This document shows, piece after piece, positions 56,869-64,000 of a DNA stretch of 64,000 nt. Location: the NCBI GenBank assembly GCA_007644065.1, contig VJWN01000014.1, forward strand, positions 744,001-808,000, given 5' to 3'. Origin of the DNA: Margaritispora aquatica. Its lineage: Eukaryota; Ascomycota; Leotiomycetes; Helotiales; Discinellaceae. Positions within the stretch are counted from its first letter, which is position 1. Every line of letters begins with the position of its first letter. The notes under the pieces were generated by a model. That model was not told the DNA's origin. It was given only the letters and a program-made list of their open reading frames with translations, and searched no databases. A program made the translations under genes and the position numbers.

Positions 56869-58226
56869 TCACTCGAGGCCCTTGAAGCCTAGAATCCCAT
56901 TCCCCTGATTCTTCTTGCCGCTGATCTTCGCCTTCCTCCGCTTCTTCCTCTGCTTGCGGCCTCCCTCTTCTTCACTGCTCTCCTCGTCACTATCGCTATC
57001 ACTGCCCTTTGCTGGGCGTTTCTTCGATCCAGCCCCAGCGTCGTCATCATCGCTATCTGCATCACTGTCACTGTCCTCTTCCTCCTCATCGTCATCGTCT
57101 TGGCCGAGATTCATCTTCTCCGACCAAACCTTGATGATCTCCCCACCACCGCTGATCATGCGTCCGCCAACATCGAAACTCAGCGCAACCACAGACTCGA
57201 TATCATCGTGTCTTAGCTCTGCAACGACTTTGTTAGGTCCCAGCTTCACGATTCTGATATTTCCATCACCGAGCCCAACGACCAGGTTTTTGCCCCCATC
57301 ACCCACACCCTCGGGCATCAAAACCAAGGCATCCAAACTCTCGCCTCCACCGCGTCCTCCATCAACGATAATCCGCTCATCCTGATCATCCCACACGCCT
57401 CTCTCCCACAATGTCAACACGCCGCTCGAGCTTCCCACCACGATCTTCTCGCCCTTGCTCCGTCCGGGTCTAGCTCGCAGTCCACCGACGAACACAGAAG
57501 ACAGAAGCTCCTCCTCTTGGTCCTCAGATTTCACGAGCACGCCCCGCCGCAGATCAGTGACAGCCAGCGTCGTGCCACCTGTCGTGACCCACTGCTTGCT
57601 GAAGCCGCTTGTGCTTGCCTCGGTGGGGGGCAGTGGTGTAAGCGAGGAGATGTAGTCGTCGTGCGGGCGGTGGGTTTGCGATGGCTTGTTACTAAGCGTT
57701 GAGGGAGCGCGCAGATCGTATAGGTGCAGTGCTGCGGAGTCGGTTGCTAGGAGGAGGGTCTGTGGGGAGAGAGCGTGCAGCAGGGTTGGCGTGTCGGGTT
57801 TGGAGGACGAGAGGGCGGGGATGTAGATTTTGGAGGTTACTTGGCCGGTTGTGGCCGAGGCGGCTTTGAGGAGGGAGTCGGTTCCTGCTGAGTAGAGAAC
57901 TGGTTGTGTATTAGCAGTTGTTTCACTCATATCTCCAATGGCACATGAAGTCAATGGCACAACGACTTACTCTCGCCATCCGTACTCCACCCCACAGTCC
58001 TACAGCTTCCCTTATGTCTCCTGGTCCTCCACTCCGTATCAATGGTTCCCGTGCCCGTCGAGATCACACTGGTATCTCCATCCGCATCCTCATCCTCCAC
58101 AGCTGGCAGACGGAAACATTGCACATGCCCGCCCGAAAGACCGACTGCGAGAATAGGTTCAGTGGGGTGCGTGGCTTGCGTGAAGAGCTCTGAGGAGAGC
58201 GGCAGCGTGCAGAGGTTCTCGAACAT
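56869..58226 (-). CDS. JIP5: WD repeat-containing protein JIP5 (ribosome biogenesis)
   Basis: Two exons (complement of 56869-57899 and 57971-58226; 71-bp intron with GTAAGT donor and CTGCTAATAC branch) encode 428 residues. The start [18 protein letters not shown] is the family's usual N-terminus; an in-frame ATG 12 codons upstream (58262) is less likely. WD40 units are recognisable: [40 protein letters not shown] (restored by splicing), [38 protein letters not shown] and [18 protein letters not shown]. The last is [12 protein letters not shown]. The C-terminus is a long acidic Asp/Glu/Ser run followed by a Lys/Arg cluster ([18 protein letters not shown]), a nucleolar-type tail. In yeast Jip5 is essential and associates with 60S ribosomal precursors. 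Confidence 0.93.
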
Positions 58227-59136
58227 CGTTGCGGCGGGTGGTGGTGTTTGAGATGGAAACACAATTGGGTTTGTGGTTGGACGAATGGATGGATGGTTTG
58301 GCGGAGAATTTTTGGAAGTGAGGCTGTGGATTGACAGCCTTGTGGCGCTGGCTGGACTCGCTTACAGTCCTTTGTGTTTTGGTAGAATCTTTTACGAGCC
58401 TGTTGTTTTTCGAGTCACATATGTCTTGAAAATATGATTATACGGTTCAATATGCTACTTTGAGAGTTCGTAAGTTCTTCAATGTCGGCAGGTTGCTTCA
58501 CATGTTCGCTACCGATAGTCATGTGACCTGTTCCAGATGAATTAAGGTACCTTAAATCGATCTTCACATCACTGCATTCTTCGCAAGACATGGGATACAG
58601 ATATTCAGTCTGTAATGAATTTTAGATATAGAGGAGGCATATAACAGGCCATCTCGTGCGATTATGGTCATCATCCTCCAAAACATTCGAAACTCAAGCA
58701 ATCCTCGCTTGCTAGTCTTCAAGTTATGCTTGGAGTCTTTATGTCGATTCTTCTCCTGCAAGCAGAGTGACGCACAGCCGGAGCTTCTTTCGCTTTAATA
58801 TCGCCAATATCTTAGATGTATAGCTAACAAAGAAAATCTCCTTCACCATCTTACTTTGACATTAATACATACAGCATATTTGAAACTCCTTTGGAGGCGT
58901 CCATCTAGCTCTTTTGCTGTAACATCTATTCCGTGTCATGAAACCCACTGAGCCAAGTGCGTTGTAAGAATTATGTAGATGTGCTTCCATGTCGAGAACT
59001 TTCTACACGAGCTTGCTGATGAGATAGATGGTTTCGATCTCCAGTTGTGGAGCACCAATTGCATATCTGAAGTACCTCTGTTTAGAGTAGTATCAAATGG
59101 CAGATCAAAATAGAGAACTTCCATCTTCACAATCTA
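58227..59136. other. Intergenic region with a 14-bp palindrome
   Basis: About 0.9 kb between the JIP5 start and the 3' end of the Zn2Cys6 gene. It contains the perfect palindrome TTAAGGTACCTTAA at 58542-58555. A 65-codon minus frame (58564-58761) has no recognisable family. Confidence 0.5.
58542..58555. repeat. 14-bp perfect palindrome TTAAGGTACCTTAA
   Basis: Two head-to-head copies of the TAAGGTA heptamer overlap at the centre. It lies about 315 bp upstream of JIP5. It could be a dimeric factor site. Function is not shown. Confidence 0.6.
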
Positions 59137-61062
59137 TCAGCTTCCATCAAAGGCTATCATCCTAGGCTTCATGAAAAAACTCAGCTCTGGCATTGTCATG
59201 GAGAATGGCGGTTGATATGTTGTGTCACTCTCGGGTGAAACATGCTGCGGATCGAAATCTGAATACACAGATTCCCCAATCTCGAATCCGGAGAATGAAA
59301 ATCCAGGATCCATTTGGTCAGTATGAGGATATACATCTCCATCATATTCTGGATTTTCATTGTCCACACATTCCAGGTCCATCTCGTCTTCGTTACCAAT
59401 CTCCTCCACCTTCTCCGACGTGTCACTCCCTGAAAGCGAGCCTTTAATACCAATTCGCAAACATTCATCTGCTTTCTCGGTGAGCAACCTTAGGTACTTG
59501 TTGCCGCCTGGCGCAGAACCCAAAATTCTGACTATTTCCACAAGGTAGTCCCGAGGTCCGATCTCCAAGCCTGAAGCTTGTTTGAAGCTAGGATGAAATT
59601 GAAGCACATCGGACAGGCTGCACCCGATGTCAAAGATCTTCTCCAAAATACCAACTCCATTGGCCTCAAACGCTTTGGTAGGCAGCAGTCGTGATACTCC
59701 TACCATATCTCGCGCAATGTGCACTGGATAGTGAAAAGACATGCTTTCATCAGCCGATGCACTTGAAAGAAGTCCCTTCGTCACGCAAAGTTGCCAGACC
59801 ATAGTCTTCAGCCATTGCCTACTGACAAGCAAATCTGCTTGCTGAATCTCGGTTCTCTCCGAAACATTAGGTATTGCAAACTTGAGGATATCTTGTAGTT
59901 GTACGAGAGATTGTGGCGATGCTGCAGACTCTGTCCCGGACAGATTCCATAGAGACAGGAAGGTGTCATCGAAGTTTTGGAATAAAGATACCAGATCCAA
60001 GAAACCAGACAAAATGGTCGCTTCAGGTCCTGCATCCACAGTTGGAAGATCAATGGTTCTCTGAAGAGTGAGAGGTCGGTGTCTCTGAAGCGCGTAAGCT
60101 CGTTCAGTGATGAATAGCAACCAAAATGTCCTCCTGCAGTATATCTTGCAGAGTGGGTTCTCCATGCTGGTATAAGTGGACTCTTCATGTAGTCTCTGTA
60201 GCTGCAACATAGTCATCGATTCTCGAATATAGAACCAGGCGGAGTTATCCCTGCCAAGACCAAAAAGAGCAGCAAAAAAGAAGAATGAAGTCTGTACATG
60301 TGCCAATGACGGATTCTCCACATGGTCACAGAAGCTTCGAGCACGAGTGGCTTCCTTGATTAGGAATTCCGGTGAAGGAAGTTCGATACCCGAGTCCAGA
60401 TATGCTGGATCAAGAATATCTCGCTGCATTACGATTACGGCACATAATGCTATAATGAGACTGTAGTTTTCGGGCGAACCATCGAGATCAGACAGTAAGG
60501 CGTAAGTTTCGGCTGAGTCCATGATTGGCATGATAGGATACTTATGAGTGAAGAATGCATTGACGCATGCTTTGATCAGATCATCTGACACAAGACGTGA
60601 TCTTTGAAATCCCATGGATGCAGATAAGTCATTGACACTTGATGTCAAAATTGGTGAAGTAGATAGACCATTGAAGTCATCAGAACCAGTGTCCTTCTCT
60701 AAAGATCGCTGCGATGCTTGTAATGCCGGTAAAGCGAGTTGAAATGGTAAGGTCGGTGGCCCACTAAAACCCTTCAGCATTGTCGTCGGAGGACGACTCC
60801 GGTGTTCAGCTTCTGTCGCCGCGCGAGGGGGTTTCTTAACGGGCGATGAAGGCTTTCCATCAGGCTGGTTCAACTTTGGCAGTCTTCTCCCTTTCGGACC
60901 CTTCTTCTTGGGCACAGCAAGATATGTGCACTGTAGATCCGTGACTGTGCAGTTCCCACACGGGTTTGCGCCATCACATCGGATCTTCCGTACGTGACAG
61001 CAATCGCATGCTTGTTTGACTTTTGCTTTTGCTTTTCCTCCTGGTGGTATTGTAGATTGCAT
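59137..61062 (-). CDS. Zn2Cys6 transcription factor, MAL-activator-like
   Basis: Single exon of 641 residues. The zinc cluster is complete: Cys19, Cys22, Cys29, Cys35, Cys38 and Cys45 in C-X2-C-X6-C-X5-C-X2-C-X6-C spacing (start KQACDCCHVRKIRCDGANPC). It is followed by the basic linker VPKKKGPKGRR, a form typical of fungal maltose/sucrose-type activators with RKGPKG after the cluster. The middle region (about 165-460) resembles the fungal transcription factor domain (PF04082): ACVNAFFTHKYPIMPIMDS, TSFFFFAALFGLGRDNSAWF, RESMTMLQLQRLHEE, RRTFWLLFITERAYALQRHR. The acidic C-terminal part could be an activation domain. The gene lies divergent to a GH32 gene 1.9 kb away, which suggests sucrose or fructan regulation; that link is inferred from position and from the sugar-regulator-like cluster. 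Confidence 0.85.
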   Translation of the reverse strand: MQSTIPPGGKAKAKVKQACDCCHVRKIRCDGANPCGNCTVTDLQCTYLAVPKKKGPKGRRLPKLNQPDGKPSSPVKKPPRAATEAEHRSRPPTTMLKGFSGPPTLPFQLALPALQASQRSLEKDTGSDDFNGLSTSPILTSSVNDLSASMGFQRSRLVSDDLIKACVNAFFTHKYPIMPIMDSAETYALLSDLDGSPENYSLIIALCAVIVMQRDILDPAYLDSGIELPSPEFLIKEATRARSFCDHVENPSLAHVQTSFFFFAALFGLGRDNSAWFYIRESMTMLQLQRLHEESTYTSMENPLCKIYCRRTFWLLFITERAYALQRHRPLTLQRTIDLPTVDAGPEATILSGFLDLVSLFQNFDDTFLSLWNLSGTESAASPQSLVQLQDILKFAIPNVSERTEIQQADLLVSRQWLKTMVWQLCVTKGLLSSASADESMSFHYPVHIARDMVGVSRLLPTKAFEANGVGILEKIFDIGCSLSDVLQFHPSFKQASGLEIGPRDYLVEIVRILGSAPGGNKYLRLLTEKADECLRIGIKGSLSGSDTSEKVEEIGNEDEMDLECVDNENPEYDGDVYPHTDQMDPGFSFSGFEIGESVYSDFDPQHVSPESDTTYQPPFSMTMPELSFFMKPRMIAFDGS

Positions 61063-62959
61063 GGCGATCCATCCGAGATGTGAGAGGGAGGCTGAGGTTT
61101 AAAGACGAAGTGAAGTTGAGGCTCATGAGGTTGTTGATCATGGTGTTGTTGAGCTAGCGGGTTAACCCCGCCTCAGCTAGACTTGGCCTGGACCTCGGAG
61201 GCTTGCAGATTTGCCACAGGGTGTATTGTGGGGGCTGTCAAGACTGCAGCATGAACGATTTTCTTTTCTTGGATTTGGAATGCCATCATTCACTGAATAT
61301 TGACTTCGAGAGAAACGGCACAACCAAATCAGTAATAGGGACGATTCGACCAAGCAAAGATTCGCCCACGAACTCGGCTAAGAAAGGGGTAGCTAAATAT
61401 CACGTGTTATGATTGCTCCATATTGAATAGGTACCTAGAAATCACGGCATATCTTGTAACGTCTACAGTCCTAATTAGAAGTACACTTTTCGTTCTTATA
61501 CCAACATATTATAGACTACTCTATCATCTGTTAATTGCAATTTCAAGCGAAGCGACAAGCCCCACCAGACTCACTTGCAATCATTCACTAGAGAAATTCC
61601 GAATTCGAGACCCCAGATAGGTTCACAAACTAAGATATGAGATATGTTCTCCTGTAGAAGTATGTCGCTCCAATGCGTGTTGTTCCCCTTATCCCCTTCC
61701 TCCCCTTTTACTACTTCCAAGCCTGTTTTACTTGCAGCAAGACTTTTTTACCATGTCCACATGTTCGTGCATGTTTTCGTTGCTGCTTTCTTACCCACCC
61801 ACTACATAAACATTTCGATTTCAAAGGATGAGAGGATCTCGAGATGTAGCAGAGAAGACTAGCAATAATTTTGAGACAGAGAAAACTTGTACAGTAATAA
61901 ATCAACGTCAAACCCGAAAGACAACATGATCAAGAACGCAGCTTTTTCCAGCGCCTTTTACAAGCTGACCAGTCGGGAATATCTCATTAATCAACCACTT
62001 TAACTAACAGCATTCCAAAGCATTATCATAAAGTTAGACTAACATGTTGATTACCAGCACCATAGTACTCTCAGTGCGAGCACAGAAGGAACCACAGTAT
62101 TGGTGCCCCGTAGTTGTTCATAACCTAGAATCGTAACTATCTCGTCTCTAAATGAGGGTTATAGATGCATAGCCTATTACAAGCTGAATTTCGATTTCGA
62201 AATTTCCGAGAATTGTTGCTTTCCAACTCATAAGAAGACTGAATATCTTTAAAAGAATCTACAGTACTTCTTAGATCAACACACAAAGAAACTGATGCGT
62301 CTCTGGATCACTTGACATCAATGATCAATATCTGGCATGAAATTGTGAACGAAATGTGCAGCTCCCAAAATTTATCAAAGTGAGGGTGTTGGCTTTGGAT
62401 ACTTCATCCTCCTATACGGGTGAACAGCCAATAGGGTGAATTTCTGAAAAAGTAAATACCCGAACCGCACGACCACCCTTTCGGCTATGATTGACTTCGT
62501 GGCGCATTTGCAGCCAATTCGCGAGATCACATCCCGCCACTCCCAAATTCTCGCTGAAACACCACCTTTAGTTATATACTTCCACCAGCCAGAGCCAAGC
62601 TGTGCAGTCTACTTCGTTCTGTTGCATAATAGAGTCATGAGATCGACCTTGCTAGGCGTAATGTCGGCCGAAGCATCGAGGTAATGATCGTGGCTGTCGG
62701 GTGGCTGAACGCCTATTGGTGATGCCCAGAAGAGAGCTTCCGAGGTTCTTCCAAAGCACCACGATGCAATGTATACCACACTGCCGAGCACCTCACATGT
62801 AATATCCACGAAGGTCGTGGAATTTTTCTTTGTCTCTCTTGTTGACTGTCTTTACAATTTCCACTTGTGTTCTTCCCTATTTCTTTCAAATTTATCAAGT
62901 CATCGCGGAGAAACCAAAGCATCAGTCCTACTTCATTCACCTCAAGAATTTCATCCACC
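61063..62959. other. Divergent intergenic region (Zn2Cys6 factor / GH32)
   Basis: About 1.9 kb that should hold the promoters of the regulator and the GH32 gene. No gene was recognised. Any CGG-N-CGG-type sites for the regulator would be expected here; I did not identify a clear one by eye. Confidence 0.5.
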
Positions 62960-64000
62960 ATGGCATTCGCTCAACATCGTCCTTCATCACATTTCATACC
63001 CCCACATTCATGGTCAAATGACCCTTGCGGTGCTGTGTACATACCTGAGACGAAAGAGTATCTATTTTGTTACCAATGGAATCCAGGAACGACAGCTGGA
63101 GGGAACTGTGCTTGGGGAATGGCTAAAAGCAAGGACTTAGTTACATGGGAGGATTGTTCACCAGCTCTAAAGAATGGAGAAACATATGACCGATTTGGTG
63201 TTTTCTCGGGGTCGATCATATCTCGACTGATTGAAGGAAGAAGAGTGTTGTTTCTCTTCTACACAAGTGTTTCGGCTGTACCTATCCATTGGTCCCTGGA
63301 TTATATCAAAGGATGTGAATCTCAATCGGTTGCATTTTCGACCAATTGTGGAAAGTCCTGGCAACGATATGAAAATAACCCCCTCATGACACTACCTCCT
63401 GCGGGGCCTTCAACAACTGGCTGGCGAGATCCGTTTGTGTCGCGATGGAAAACCCTCTCTCTATTGATTGGAAATTCGCCTCTCACTGATTACATGATGA
63501 TTGCATCTGGTGAGAAGGGAAAGGGTTCGGAGCTTCATCTTTACCAGTCTCAGAATCTCCTGGATTGGGAACCGTTATCAACCATTCTCAGTGTAGAGGC
63601 CAATTCGAAAATCACACCAACCAGCGATCTCAAGTTTGGCATGAATTTTGAGTGTGCTAGCTTCTTCACTATTGGGAATAAAAACTACCTTATCGTCGGT
63701 ATCGAGGAGGATAGTAGTAGTCGTTGGCACAATGGTCATTATCTCCTTTGGCTATCGGGTGACCTGGTTATTGAAAGTGGCAAGCCGAAGTTCGTGATCA
63801 CAAGTCATGGTTTACTAGATCATGGGATAGCATATGCTGCACATGTCTTCCAAGATTCAGAAGGGAGACTGTTGCAATTGGGATGGGCTGACGAGTCGGC
63901 GAAAAGGGAAGTTGTTACTAGGCAAGGGTGGGCAGGGCTTCTACCTCATCCGAGAGAAGTCACTGAGGTTTTTAAGCCTATAAACAGGTCAATGAAGGAT
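62960..64000 (+). CDS. GH32 glycoside hydrolase (invertase/inulinase-like), 3' part beyond the window
   Basis: The frame opens at an ATG in good context (CCACCATGG) and stays open for 347 codons to the window edge, so the C-terminal part is missing. The three acidic catalytic motifs of family 32 are visible. HSWSNDPCGA (Asp21, nucleophile) is a variant of WMNDPNG. GWRDPFV (Asp157) is the RDP transition-state stabiliser. FECASFF (Glu231) is the EC acid/base. YLFCYQWNP and NCAWGMAKSKDLVTWED match the H.FYQ.NP and WGHA.S.DL..W blocks. No signal peptide precedes the catalytic start, so an intracellular enzyme is predicted; a missed upstream exon encoding one is possible. Sucrose, inulin or other beta-fructosides are likely substrates. 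Confidence 0.88.
   Translation, partial: MAFAQHRPSSHFIPPHSWSNDPCGAVYIPETKEYLFCYQWNPGTTAGGNCAWGMAKSKDLVTWEDCSPALKNGETYDRFGVFSGSIISRLIEGRRVLFLFYTSVSAVPIHWSLDYIKGCESQSVAFSTNCGKSWQRYENNPLMTLPPAGPSTTGWRDPFVSRWKTLSLLIGNSPLTDYMMIASGEKGKGSELHLYQSQNLLDWEPLSTILSVEANSKITPTSDLKFGMNFECASFFTIGNKNYLIVGIEEDSSSRWHNGHYLLWLSGDLVIESGKPKFVITSHGLLDHGIAYAAHVFQDSEGRLLQLGWADESAKREVVTRQGWAGLLPHPREVTEVFKPINRSMKD

Noticed and set aside
58227..58262. Upstream in-frame ATG for JIP5
   Set aside because: The family normally begins at MFENL; the extra 12 residues are Pro/Ala-rich and look like leader sequence.

Overview
The window is nuclear DNA of a filamentous ascomycete (Pezizomycotina). Genes are interrupted by short introns (mostly 45-90 bp) with GTAAGT/GTATGT-like donors and CTAAC/CTGAC-like branch points. 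The protein families are typical of moulds: HET-domain protein, Zn2Cys6 and Fungal_trans_2 regulators, glucuronan lyase, DUF3494 surface protein, small secreted cysteine-rich protein, JIP5, RIF1, COX10. The style resembles Leotiomycetes (Helotiales), but that placement is an inference. No rRNA, tRNA, transposon or CRISPR array was recognised. All exon structures below were assembled by hand from splice signals and reading-frame continuity.

Layout. 0.4-5.5 kb: Fungal_trans_2-type regulator (+), 2EXR/F-box-like protein (-), DHA1-type MFS transporter (-) with an apparent GC-AG intron. 6.6-9.9 kb: COX10 haem O synthase (+), convergent with a Myb/SANT-like protein (-). 12.3-13.7 kb: OMA1/M48-like protein (-) that has lost its HExxH catalytic motif. 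15.9-16.5 kb: small secreted cysteine-rich protein (+) behind a TATA box. 17.8-23.9 kb: RIF1-like telomere/replication regulator (+) with N-terminal PP1-docking motifs. 24.8-28.7 kb: glucose-6-phosphate 1-epimerase (+) and a secreted PL20 glucuronan lyase (+). 29.7-31.8 kb: secreted DUF3494 (ice-binding-like) protein with a long Ser/Thr-rich stalk (-). 33.4-36.8 kb: ADP1-like ABCG transporter (-). 37.8-39.0 kb: PLP aminotransferase (+). 42.7-47.2 kb: secreted purine-nucleoside-permease-like protein (+) and HET-domain protein (+). 48.5-56.5 kb: one very large gene (about 2612 residues, four exons) built from more than twenty zinc-finger-like Cys/His modules of several spacing classes. 56.9-58.2 kb: JIP5 (-). 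59.1-61.1 kb: Zn2Cys6 activator (-), divergent from a GH32 invertase/inulinase-like gene (+) that runs off the right edge.

Most neighbours look functionally independent, as is usual in fungal chromosomes. The one plausible functional pair is the Zn2Cys6 activator and the divergent GH32 gene at the right end, which together resemble a sucrose/fructan utilisation module. The most unusual items are the giant multi-finger protein with its C-X5-C-X4-H-X3-C mini-modules, the OMA1-like pseudopeptidase, the DUF3494 stalked surface protein, and a dense cluster of the 7-mer TAAGGTA/TACCTTA upstream of the HET gene.
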